A stretch of DNA of 64,000 nucleotides. It comes from Sulfurospirillum arsenophilum NBRC 109478 (lineage in GTDB: Bacteria; Campylobacterota; Campylobacteria; Campylobacterales; Sulfurospirillaceae). Every line of letters begins with the position of its first letter. Position 1 is the first letter of the stretch. A program made the translations under genes and the position numbers. The stretch is taken from contig NZ_BBQF01000001.1 in assembly GCF_000813345.1 (NCBI RefSeq), forward strand, positions 248,001-312,000. The letters are read 5' to 3'. Below are positions 52,913 to 60,866 of the stretch, in pieces. Under the pieces are notes generated by a model. That model was not told where the DNA came from, did no database searches, and saw nothing but the letters and a program-made list of their open reading frames with translations.

Positions 52913-54163
52913 TTATAAACTGAGCAATACCAAAAGTAATATTGGAGGTGTGACTAAAAGTCCAAATTTTGAGTATTCTACAAAAGTGATTTTTACCCCT
53001 TTTTGTGCCAAAACATGCAACCATAAAAGCGTTGCCAACGAGCCAAATGGCGTCATTTTTGGTCCGAGGTTACACCCGATGATATTTGCATACGCTAAAG
53101 CTTGATTGGGAATATCTTGCAATGCAATGTCCATAATCATAACCGTAGGCATATTGTTCATGACCGCGCTGAGGGCTGCTGCAATAAAACCTGTGCCCAC
53201 AATAGCGATAGTATCACCTCTTGTGTTTAAGTCTTGAAGAATAAGCGTAAGATAATCGGTTAATCCTGCATTTTTAAGCCCATACACTACGATATAAAGT
53301 CCTATACTAAACCATACCACTTGCCATGGAGCCGTAGTAATAATTTTTTTAGGGTGCACAACTTTAAATGCGTTGGCAATGACCAAGAATAAAAGCCCAC
53401 CTCCTAGTGCAAATACCGAAATGGGGAGATGGTATAAATCACCCACAAAATAACTTGCTAAAAGAAGTGCTAAAAATAACCATGCAATGTAAAAAAGTGG
53501 CTTACTCTTGAGAGCATCATCAGGATTTTTCAGTAAAGAGATATCCACTTGCGCCACAATATCTTTGCGAAGAAAAAACCATAAAACAATAATCGAAATA
53601 AGTGTACTTGCAATATATGGTACAAACATTACACTAAGGTACTTTGTAAATCCGATATGAAAATAGTTTGCCGTGACGATGTTTGTGAGATTTGAAAAGA
53701 CAAACGGCAGTGACGCCGAATCGCTGATAAATCCACCTGCAAGTAAAAAAGCAATTATCGCTTTAGCACCCAGTTTTAAAATGCGCATTTGTGCCAATAA
53801 AATAGGTGTTAATATAAGTGCTGCCCCATCGTTGGCAAACAGTGCCGAGATGAAAGAGCCTAAAAGAATAGAATAGACAAACATCAAATGTCCATTACCA
53901 CCAGAGAGTTTTGCCATTTGTATCGCACACCACTCAAAAAAGCCGATCTCATCAAGCACCATGGAGAGAATAATAATCCCGATAAATGCCAAGGTTGCAT
54001 CCCAAACGATGCTGGTTACCACCAGCACATCCGCGAAACTCACAACACCCACTACCAAGGCAATGACAGCGCCTAAAACAGCAGTCGTGCCGATTTGTAA
54101 ACCTTTGGGTTGCCAGATGACAAACACCAACGTGACTAAAAAAATAAGAGCTGCTAAAATCAT
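52913..54163 (-). CDS. arsB: Arsenite efflux pump ArsB
   Basis: A 416-residue membrane protein with about twelve spans. It begins ILAALIFLVTLVFVIWQPKG and contains SALFANDGAALILTPILLAQ, NNMPTVMIMDIAL and NVIGCNLGPKMTPFGSLATL, all near-diagnostic for ArsB of the ion transporter superfamily. It extrudes arsenite or antimonite, by membrane potential alone or with ArsA. It overlaps arsR by 4 bases. It is ArsB rather than Acr3. Confidence 0.95.
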   Translation of the reverse strand: MILAALIFLVTLVFVIWQPKGLQIGTTAVLGAVIALVVGVVSFADVLVVTSIVWDATLAFIGIIILSMVLDEIGFFEWCAIQMAKLSGGNGHLMFVYSILLGSFISALFANDGAALILTPILLAQMRILKLGAKAIIAFLLAGGFISDSASLPFVFSNLTNIVTANYFHIGFTKYLSVMFVPYIASTLISIIVLWFFLRKDIVAQVDISLLKNPDDALKSKPLFYIAWLFLALLLASYFVGDLYHLPISVFALGGGLLFLVIANAFKVVHPKKIITTAPWQVVWFSIGLYIVVYGLKNAGLTDYLTLILQDLNTRGDTIAIVGTGFIAAALSAVMNNMPTVMIMDIALQDIPNQALAYANIIGCNLGPKMTPFGSLATLLWLHVLAQKGVKITFVEYSKFGLLVTPPILLLVLLSL

Positions 54164-54474
54164 GATACACCTTTACATGTAGAACTATTTTGTGGTAGGT
54201 TTAGTTCAAGATAACTGATCTCCTCCAAGCACGCCAAACGAAAACGATCCATCGGTGAGCGAATGGCATAATACGCCCATTTCCCACGCCGATCTACTTT
54301 TAAAAATCCCGCATCTTTGAGAATTTTGAGGTGTCTTGAGATACGTGATTGAATCATATTGAGCGAACTTTCAATATCGCATACACATACCTCGCCATTG
54401 TGTGAGATAAACGCTAAAATTTGAACCCGTGTTTCATCATTGAGCGCCCCAACGGTTTTTAAAAAAACATCCAT
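54160..54474 (-). CDS. arsR: Arsenic-responsive repressor ArsR
   Basis: A 104-residue winged-helix repressor of the ArsR/SmtB family. The arsenite-binding motif CVCD stands at about residues 32-35 in GEVCVCDIESSLNMIQSRIS, followed by the DNA-recognition helix RISRHLKILKDAGFL and wing KWAYYAIR. It heads the arsRB transcript. A palindrome variant (TTTACATGTAGA, 54172-54183) covers the STCK codons at its end. Confidence 0.94.
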   Translation of the reverse strand: MDVFLKTVGALNDETRVQILAFISHNGEVCVCDIESSLNMIQSRISRHLKILKDAGFLKVDRRGKWAYYAIRSPMDRFRLACLEEISYLELNLPQNSSTCKGVS

Positions 54475-54539
54475 AATGTCGCCTTTATTATTACGGTATA
54501 TTATAAATTATTGTAAAGAGTGTAACATAATATTTCTTT

Positions 54540-54560
54540 TATATCAAGATATATTGATAT
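54540..54560. promoter_or_regulatory. ArsR-type operator between arsR and the CRP-like gene
   Basis: ATATCAA-N6-TTGATAT, identical to the operator before arsD. It lies 66 bases before arsR and 76 bases before the CRP-like gene on the other strand, so it may control both. Confidence 0.88.
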
Positions 54561-54636
54561 ATTATTTCATTGATAAACGGGTATTTATTGTGTTATGTTA
54601 CAATACACTTCAATCCATTTTATTCAAGGTAATTCC

Positions 54637-55284
54637 ATGAAACGATTCTCTTTTTTTGAAAAATTATCCCGCGCAAACCAAGAACTTTTACAGAGTCACT
54701 CCACGCGCGTACGCATTCCTAAAGGAACGATTTTGTTTGAGCAAGGTGACCAGTGTAAAGAGATACTTTTTTTAATAGAAGGTTCCATTCGTGTCTATCG
54801 TAGGCATGAATCGGGACAAGAGATTACCTTATACTATTTAAAACCGCTTGAGCAATGTAATGTCAACACCAACAGTGCTTTTAGCGGACTTCCTGCTGTT
54901 GGAACGGCTGTGAGTGAAAGTGAATTGGCAGGACTCATGATTCCTGCCCATATTTGCCATCAGATCTACATTCAAGAACAAGCGTATCAAAATTATGTTT
55001 TTAGTCTTTTTACAGAGCGTTTGGAAGGCTTAGTAGCATTGGTAGAAGATGTTCGCTTTAAGCGCTTAGATGAAAGACTGCTCGAGTGGTTTCAAAAATC
55101 CAAAGAAAAAACCATTACTGTTACCCATGAGCAACTCGCTTCTCACCTAGGAACCTCAAGAGAAGTAATTAGTCGTCTTTTAAAAACATTTGAAAAAGAG
55201 GGTATTGTTGCTTTAAGTCGAGGTAAAATCACCTATTTACATGAAAAAGAAAAATCTGGTTTGTTAAAATGGTTTTCTTTTTAA
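54637..55284 (+). CDS. CRP/FNR-family transcription regulator
   Basis: A 215-residue regulator. The cyclic-nucleotide-type beta barrel covers about 15-130 (IPKGTILFEQGDQCKEILFL, then LKPLEQCNVNT). The helix-turn-helix is ASHLGTSREVISRLLKTFEK near residues 170-190; its R-E-x-x-x-R spacing is that of E. coli CRP. No FNR-type N-terminal cysteine cluster is present, so the effector is unknown. I use ATG 54637 (MKRFSFFEKL); an upstream ATG at 54595 adds 14 atypical residues. It lies between the ars operator and a c-type cytochrome gene. Confidence 0.88.
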   Translation: MKRFSFFEKLSRANQELLQSHSTRVRIPKGTILFEQGDQCKEILFLIEGSIRVYRRHESGQEITLYYLKPLEQCNVNTNSAFSGLPAVGTAVSESELAGLMIPAHICHQIYIQEQAYQNYVFSLFTERLEGLVALVEDVRFKRLDERLLEWFQKSKEKTITVTHEQLASHLGTSREVISRLLKTFEKEGIVALSRGKITYLHEKEKSGLLKWFSF

Positions 55285-55300
55285 TGTGATGAATATCACA
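55285..55300 (+). promoter_or_regulatory. CRP-type palindrome upstream of the cytochrome gene
   Basis: TGTGATGAATATCACA is a perfect TGTGA-N6-TCACA site. It begins the base after the stop codon of the CRP-like gene and about 49 bases before a TATAAA -10-like box (55334-55339). It is the only such site found in the window. Confidence 0.75.
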
Positions 55301-55363
55301 GACAAAACTTTCCTCTTTTGACACAATACTCCTTATAAATCTTATCGTTTAAAGGAGTACGCA

Positions 55364-55702
55364 ATGAAACAAAATCTACTTTTACAAGTAACAACACTCT
55401 GTCTTTTTGGTGCAAGCCTAGCATTTGGAGGCGATGTCATACAAGGTGAAAAATTATTTAAAAATCCTACATTGGGTGGCAGCACCAATGAACAATCGTG
55501 TTTTTCGTGCCATGCGAATGGAGCTTTATTTAAAGAAGGGCTTTTTAGCCGAAAAGAACACATTCTGATGGGAGCAAAATTTAATAGTGTTGCTGAAATT
55601 GTCAATATGTGCATTGAAAAGCCTCTAGCAGGCAAAGCAATAGCAACGAATGGCAAAGAGATGGAAGATATTCTCTCTTATATGAAAACCATTGCGAAAT
55701 AA
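55364..55702 (+). CDS. Small monoheme c-type cytochrome
   Basis: A 112-residue periplasmic protein with a signal peptide (to about residue 22), one heme motif CFSCH near residue 46, and a C-terminal Met (KEMEDILSYMKTI) that may be the sixth ligand. It is preceded by AAAGGAG. Located between a CRP-like regulator and aioBA, it is a reasonable electron acceptor for arsenite oxidase, since aio operons often include such a cytochrome. That role is inference. Confidence 0.85.
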   Translation: MKQNLLLQVTTLCLFGASLAFGGDVIQGEKLFKNPTLGGSTNEQSCFSCHANGALFKEGLFSRKEHILMGAKFNSVAEIVNMCIEKPLAGKAIATNGKEMEDILSYMKTIAK

Positions 55703-55708
55703 ACCATC

Positions 55709-55732
55709 GTGTGAGAGGAACTCTTCTCACAC
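55709..55732. terminator. Convergent hairpin between the cytochrome gene and arsC2
   Basis: GTGTGAGA and TCTCACAC (8 bp) with an 8-base loop, followed on the plus strand by only a weak AATTTCAT. It probably serves both convergent genes. Confidence 0.55.
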
Positions 55733-55742
55733 AATTTCATAT

Positions 55743-56168
55743 TCATTTTTTTAGGGTCTCAATAAACGCTAAAACCGCTTCTTTAATCTCTTCTTTGACG
55801 GCTCTGGTTTGCGCTACATTCTCTTCATGTGTACCCGTAAAACCACTAGGGTCTTTAAAACTCCAATGAATACGACTCGTTTGACCAGGGAAAATAGGAC
55901 ATCGTTGGCTATTGCCCTCATCACACACCGTAATCACATAATGAAATAAGTTTCCTTTTTTAAACAAGTCAAACACCGATTGCGTTGTCTTCCCTGTTAT
56001 ATCAATACCCTCTTCTTTGAGAACTTCAACGGCTAAAGGATTTAAAACACCAGGCTCTAAACCTGCACTTTGAACACTAAATGCCTCTCCACCGTATTTT
56101 CTAAGAAGCTCTTCTGCTATTTGACTTCGTGCACTGTTGTGAATACAAACAAATAAAACTTTTACCAT
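55743..56168 (-). CDS. arsC: Second arsenate reductase, low-molecular-weight phosphatase type
   Basis: A 141-residue protein with P-loop VCIHNSARSQIAEELL (Cys near 8, Arg +6), then VITVCDEGNSQRCPIFPG for the second and third redox cysteines, and WSFKDPSGF. It resembles the thioredoxin-linked ArsC family but belongs to a different subgroup than the arsC at 50230. It is transcribed alone on the minus strand, divergent from aioBA. Confidence 0.87.
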   Translation of the reverse strand: MVKVLFVCIHNSARSQIAEELLRKYGGEAFSVQSAGLEPGVLNPLAVEVLKEEGIDITGKTTQSVFDLFKKGNLFHYVITVCDEGNSQRCPIFPGQTSRIHWSFKDPSGFTGTHEENVAQTRAVKEEIKEAVLAFIETLKK

Positions 56169-56488
56169 GAATACTCCTTTTTAATAAGTTAGTCTAACCA
56201 CATGTGTAACAGAGAACTAACTTTATACAAGATGATTTACAAAATGGTTACAAACCTTTTTAATGTGTAAAAATGTAACTTAAATGTTACACGATGCGAT
56301 GACGAAAAATTTTACTCTTACACTATACAAAACGCTATACACGCATCATGACATCTAGCAACTCTATTTAGAAGCTTCAAAATAGTTTCACTATAACAAA
56401 TATTTATAATTTAAGTTTTGCTTTTTAGATTTTATTTATAAAAATCGCTATAACCTAAAAAGGACAACACCCCCATAAGGAGAAACAT
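56169..56488. promoter_or_regulatory. 320-base divergent region between arsC2 and aioB with TGTAAC half-sites
   Basis: There is no credible gene here. Half-sites TGTAAC/GTTACA recur at 56205-56210, 56247-56252, 56274-56279 and 56286-56291; the last two form the dyad TGTAAC-N6-GTTACA. GTTAGT / ACTAAC arms flank the first site. I searched for a GG-N10-GC sigma-54 element and found none, although TTGCT occurs near 56418. The aioBA promoter is therefore probably of the sigma-70 type with an unknown regulator. Confidence 0.5.
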
Positions 56489-56974
56489 ATGGTGAACGTA
56501 GAAGAGAAACATACTCGAAGAGAATTTCTAAAATTCTCTGCTTTAGGTCTTAGCGCTGTAGCTGCTGTACCCTCGCTCGTTGCAGGCGAAACACACTCTA
56601 CCATGTCTGTGTATGAAGGTTACAAAAAGAGTAGAGTTGGTTCTCTTGCTCAACTCAAAAAAGCAGGTGAAATCGACTTTTCTTATCCTGATGGAAACGC
56701 TTTGTGTAAAGCGGTGTATGTAAATAATGAAGTCAAAGCGTACAGCATTATCTGCACCCATAAAGGCTGTCCAACCGTTTACAACAAAGAGAAAGCACTG
56801 TTTGAGTGTCCCTGTCACTTTACAAAATATGACGCAAAAAAAGATGGACAAATGGTCATCGGTCATGCGACAGGCAGACTGCCACGTGTCCTTTTAGAGA
56901 TCAGTGGCGATGACATCTTTGCCATTGGCGTCGATGGGCTCATCTTTGGTCGCATCAACAATAACGTAGGTTAA
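56489..56974 (+). CDS. aioB: Arsenite oxidase small (Rieske) subunit AioB
   Basis: A 161-residue Rieske protein with a Tat signal (TRREFLKFSALGLSAVAA). The [2Fe-2S] ligands are C89-x-H91 in CTHKGC and C107-x2-H110 in CPCH. The extra cysteines C94 and C109 can form the disulfide of high-potential Rieske proteins. It takes electrons from AioA and passes them to a cytochrome, and the Tat signal exports the folded pair. It lies 10 bases before aioA. Confidence 0.9.
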   Translation: MVNVEEKHTRREFLKFSALGLSAVAAVPSLVAGETHSTMSVYEGYKKSRVGSLAQLKKAGEIDFSYPDGNALCKAVYVNNEVKAYSIICTHKGCPTVYNKEKALFECPCHFTKYDAKKDGQMVIGHATGRLPRVLLEISGDDIFAIGVDGLIFGRINNNVG

Positions 56975-56984
56975 GGAGAAAAAC

Positions 56985-59456
56985 ATGGCACTAACTTTAA
57001 ACGATAGACTACCCATTCCTCATAAAAATGCTGAAGTTAAAAATGTTACCTGTGAGTTTTGTATTGTCGGTTGTGGCTACAAATCTTACAAATGGCCTCT
57101 TGGAACAGAGGGAACCTATAAAAACAATGCGCTAGGCCTTGATCTTTCACAGCAACAGCCTACCTATGGTGACTGGTGTAGTGAACGGATGTTTAACACG
57201 ATTACGGATCGAGATGGCAAAAAATACAACCTGATGGTTATTCCCGATAAAGAGTGTGTGGTCAACATTGGACAAAACTCTGTTCGTGGTGGGATGATGG
57301 GTGTTTCAACCTTCAATGCCTCAAGCCCGACCAAAGACAGACTCAAAGAGCCTCAAATTTTTCGTGGTGGAATGCTGATGGAAACCTCATGGGAAGAAGC
57401 AACAACCATCATCGCAAAAGTGTACAAAAAGATCATCGATAACGATGGCGCAGATGAAATTTCGCATAAAACCTTTGACCATGGTGGCGGTGGCGGTGGC
57501 TTTGAAAACACATGGGGAACAGGCAAGCTCTTTCACACGGCTATTGGTACCGCATCGGCTTCGATTCACAATCGCCCTGCGTATAACTCGGAAGTTCACT
57601 CAAGTCGTGAAATGGGCGTTGGTGAGCTTAACAGCAGTTATTATGACACGAGTATCTCCGATACCATGGTGGTCATCGGTTGTAATCCATACGAGTGTCA
57701 AACCAACCTGTTCAACATTCACATGCAAGCCAATCTCGATGGCAGTAGCTTAGCGAACAAGAAAAAAGAGTATGACAAAGGCGAGAGCGCATCTAATGGC
57801 AAAATTATCTTCATTGATCCTAGACGCCAAGCTTCTATTACCAACGCTATTGCGATTGCAGGTAAAGAGAATGTACTTCATCTTCAGATCAAACCAGGTC
57901 AAGATATTACACTCATGAACGCACTTGTCACGTACATCATGGAGCAAGGCTGGGAAGCTAAAGAATTCATCAAAAACCATACTGAGAATTTTGATGCAAT
58001 GTATAAAGTCAATAAAGTCTCCCTAGAGTATGCCTCTTCTATCACAAATATCAGTGTCGCTGACATCAAAAAAGCAGCCGAATGGATCGCTAAACCCAAA
58101 CCAAGCGGACACCGTCCTCGCAATGCAATTTACTATGAAAAAGGCATTATTTGGGGTATTAAAAACTACGAAAACGTCGCTTCCATTGTCAATCTAGCGC
58201 TTGTAACGCACAGTGTGGGTCGTGTGGGAACAGGTGTGTGTCGAGCAGGCGGTCACCAAGAAGGCTACACAAGACCTGAATACAATGGACCAAGTAGGCA
58301 AAATCTTGCGGTCATCGACACCGACATCATTGAGGGTAAATACCTTGTCTATTCTATCTGGGGAACCAACCCGTTTGGTCAGTCTATCGCGACACAACGC
58401 CTTAGAAATGCAGTGACAAAGAGAAGTCAAATTGTCAAAGATGCGATTAACGGTTATCATGGAAACAACCTTGATGAACTCGCTGATATTATCTACAACG
58501 CGTGTAAATCAGGTGGACTTTTTGTCGTCGATATAGACATCTACCCAACGCAATCGAGTGAGCGAGCACACATTGTATTGCCAGCGGCGACAACGATGGA
58601 GATGAACCTCACGTCTATGAGTGGAGAACGTAGAATGCGTCTGTCTGAAAAAGTTATGGACGCGCCTGGTAGTGCCAAACCAGACTGTCTCATTGCGGCA
58701 GATATTGCCAATGCGCTTAAAGCTGAGTACCTCAAAGCAGGCAATAAAACCATGGCAAAACGCTTTGAAGGCTTTGACTGGAAAAATGAAGAAGATTCAT
58801 TTAAAGATGGTTTTGCAGGTCAGGGTTCAAAGATGGCAAGTCAAGGAGGCTCAACTGGGACGCTTGCTACCTATAAACTTTTACGAGAAGCGGGTAATAA
58901 CGGCGTTCAACTTCCTATCGTTAAAGTCGAAAATGGCAAGCTTATCGGCACACGTCTTCATTACGCTGATGGCAAATTTGGCACGAAATCAGGTCGTGCG
59001 ACGTTCTTACCAACACCACAACCTGCCATGCCAAAACAGGTCGCGAAACAGGTCAAACGCTACAAATACTGGGTCAATTCAGGACGTATCAATGAAGTAT
59101 GGCAGTCAAACTACCACACAGGTCGCCTCGAATTTACCGCAAAACGATGGCCGATGGCTCCGCTTGAGATTCACCCCAATGATGCTAAAGAGCTTGGCGT
59201 TACGAGTGGTGACATTGTTCAGCTCAGTAACGATTATGGCTCCACACGAGCCATCGCGATTGTGACGGATGTGGTGCGTAAAGGCGAAGTTTTTGGTGCT
59301 TTTGGTTTCCAAAATTCCATTATCAATGACCTCTGCACAGACTATGTTGATCCTGATACCAAAATTCCTTTCTACAAAGGAACTGCGGCAAACATCGTTA
59401 AAGTAGGACGCAGCGAGGGGCTTATCAAAGATATGACCTTCTTGGAACGCGCTTAA
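56985..59456 (+). CDS. aioA: Arsenite oxidase large molybdopterin subunit AioA
   Basis: An 823-residue member of the DMSO reductase family without its own signal. The [3Fe-4S] ligands are C23, C26 and C30 in CEFCIVGC, and Ser99 replaces the fourth Cys in NIGQNSVRGG, as in the Alcaligenes enzyme. The arsenite-site residues are all present: His195 and Glu203 in HNRPAYNSE, and Arg420 and His424 in CRAGGHQEG. The numbering agrees with Alcaligenes AioA to within one residue. It oxidises arsenite to arsenate in the periplasm. No dispersed palindrome occurs in aioBA. Confidence 0.94.
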   Translation: MALTLNDRLPIPHKNAEVKNVTCEFCIVGCGYKSYKWPLGTEGTYKNNALGLDLSQQQPTYGDWCSERMFNTITDRDGKKYNLMVIPDKECVVNIGQNSVRGGMMGVSTFNASSPTKDRLKEPQIFRGGMLMETSWEEATTIIAKVYKKIIDNDGADEISHKTFDHGGGGGGFENTWGTGKLFHTAIGTASASIHNRPAYNSEVHSSREMGVGELNSSYYDTSISDTMVVIGCNPYECQTNLFNIHMQANLDGSSLANKKKEYDKGESASNGKIIFIDPRRQASITNAIAIAGKENVLHLQIKPGQDITLMNALVTYIMEQGWEAKEFIKNHTENFDAMYKVNKVSLEYASSITNISVADIKKAAEWIAKPKPSGHRPRNAIYYEKGIIWGIKNYENVASIVNLALVTHSVGRVGTGVCRAGGHQEGYTRPEYNGPSRQNLAVIDTDIIEGKYLVYSIWGTNPFGQSIATQRLRNAVTKRSQIVKDAINGYHGNNLDELADIIYNACKSGGLFVVDIDIYPTQSSERAHIVLPAATTMEMNLTSMSGERRMRLSEKVMDAPGSAKPDCLIAADIANALKAEYLKAGNKTMAKRFEGFDWKNEEDSFKDGFAGQGSKMASQGGSTGTLATYKLLREAGNNGVQLPIVKVENGKLIGTRLHYADGKFGTKSGRATFLPTPQPAMPKQVAKQVKRYKYWVNSGRINEVWQSNYHTGRLEFTAKRWPMAPLEIHPNDAKELGVTSGDIVQLSNDYGSTRAIAIVTDVVRKGEVFGAFGFQNSIINDLCTDYVDPDTKIPFYKGTAANIVKVGRSEGLIKDMTFLERA

Positions 59457-59463
59457 ATTCAAG

Positions 59464-59490
59464 GGGTAGCTTAGGCTACCCTCTTACTTC
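59464..59490. terminator. Convergent terminator between aioA and aioR
   Basis: GGGTAGC (59464-59470) pairs with GCTACCC (59475-59481) around a TTAG loop, followed by a pyrimidine-rich tail. It serves the plus-strand aioBA message and extends into the convergent regulator gene end. Confidence 0.7.
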
Positions 59491-60866
59491 TCTTCTTCCC
59501 CTTCATAAATACCAAATTCTCTAAGCTGTTTTTTAAGTGTATTGCGAGAAATATCGAGTATGGTGGAAAGCTGTGTGATGTTTGGGCAGAGAGAAAAGCT
59601 TACATGTAAAAAGGTTTTTTGCAAGGTTTGCTCCAAATCATGGGCTTTTTCAACCCCTTCCTTTTGCAAATACGCTAGGCAAAATTTATGAAGCTGTTGC
59701 TGTATATCTTCTGTCTCTTCAAACTCTTTGATGTCATCCGCTTTGATCATGTCATCACTGGCATTTAAGCAGGCACTGTAGATGGTATTGCGTAGCTCCC
59801 TAATGTTTCCTCGCCAATGATGGCGTGCAAGTTTAGCCAACGCCTCTTCGGAAATGGATGTAATGGTCGTTTTAAGATCACGGTTAGCTTTGGCAATAAA
59901 ATGCTCACACAAAATAGGAATATCTTGAATGCGTTCTTTTAAAGATGGCATCGTAATCGTGAGCATCGAGAGACGAAAGTAAAGATCTTCCCTAAATATT
60001 GATTTTTGAATATGTGCTTTAAGATTGGCATTGGTCGCACTGATGATACGGCCTTCAAAATTAATCTCTTTAGCTCCTCCCACACGTCTAAACTTCTTCG
60101 TCTCCAAAAAGCGCAGCAGTTTGCTTTGAAGCTCAATGTCGAGTTCTCCAATCTCATCTAAAAAAAGTGTTCCCTCCCCTGTAAGTTCAGCAAAACCGAT
60201 GTGCTGTTTATCCGCACTGGTGAAAGAGCCTTTCTCATGCCCAAAAAGCTGGCTTTCAAAAAGATCTTTAGGAATGGACGCGCAATTCACGGCAACAAAG
60301 GGATGTTCACTATGAGTCGAGTTGGTATGAATCAGATTAGCGATAAGCTCTTTGCCTGTACCCGTTTCTCCGTAAATAAGCACAGAAAGGTCATTATTGG
60401 CGGCGATACCAATCTTTTTATAGATCTCTTTCATCGTTTCATACGAGCCTACAAACGCCTCTTCTCCTTGTTTTATAGGCTTTTTAGCACTCTTCTCTTT
60501 GCTTGAAGTGTGCATGTATTTTCCAACCAACTCTAAAAGTTGCGCCTCATCAAAAGGCTTTTGTAAAATATCTTTAATGCCAATTTTAGACGCTTCGATC
60601 ATATTGGTAGGTGTCGTATACGCTGTCATCAAAATAATGGGAAGGTTGAGTCCTACTTTTTTAAACTGCTTAATCAAATCAATGCCCGTAAGATTTTCGC
60701 CAAGCATCACATCGACGATTAAAAGCTCAACGCCTTGCTCTTCGATGATTAAAGCGAGTTCAAACTCTTCGCCATTAAACTGCAACGGTGTGTGTTGATT
60801 GCGCTGTAAAATTTTAGCAACCGAGTAGCGAATCTCTTGTTGGTCATCAATAATGGCAATTTTCAT
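59484..60866 (-). CDS. aioR: NtrC-type sigma-54 activator, AioR-like
   Basis: A regulator of about 460 residues. The receiver (1-120) has DDQQEIR and phospho-Asp in LLIVDVMLGENLTG. The AAA+ domain has Walker A GETGTGKEL, a GAFTGA-loop variant GSFTSA, Walker B TLFLDEIGEL and RLSMLTITMPSLKER. A Fis-type HTH (QLSTILDISRNTLKKQLREF) ends it. I use ATG 60866 (MKIAIIDDQQEIR). The likely target is the sigma-54 promoter at 63153-63169. A palindrome core at 59600-59609 encodes LHVS. Confidence 0.87.
   Translation of the reverse strand: MKIAIIDDQQEIRYSVAKILQRNQHTPLQFNGEEFELALIIEEQGVELLIVDVMLGENLTGIDLIKQFKKVGLNLPIILMTAYTTPTNMIEASKIGIKDILQKPFDEAQLLELVGKYMHTSSKEKSAKKPIKQGEEAFVGSYETMKEIYKKIGIAANNDLSVLIYGETGTGKELIANLIHTNSTHSEHPFVAVNCASIPKDLFESQLFGHEKGSFTSADKQHIGFAELTGEGTLFLDEIGELDIELQSKLLRFLETKKFRRVGGAKEINFEGRIISATNANLKAHIQKSIFREDLYFRLSMLTITMPSLKERIQDIPILCEHFIAKANRDLKTTITSISEEALAKLARHHWRGNIRELRNTIYSACLNASDDMIKADDIKEFEETEDIQQQLHKFCLAYLQKEGVEKAHDLEQTLQKTFLHVSFSLCPNITQLSTILDISRNTLKKQLREFGIYEGEEEK

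Noticed and set aside
56411-56425. Sigma-54 promoter before aioB (TTGCT near 56418)
   Set aside because: No GG lies ten bases before the GC; the -24 half is AAT-rich.
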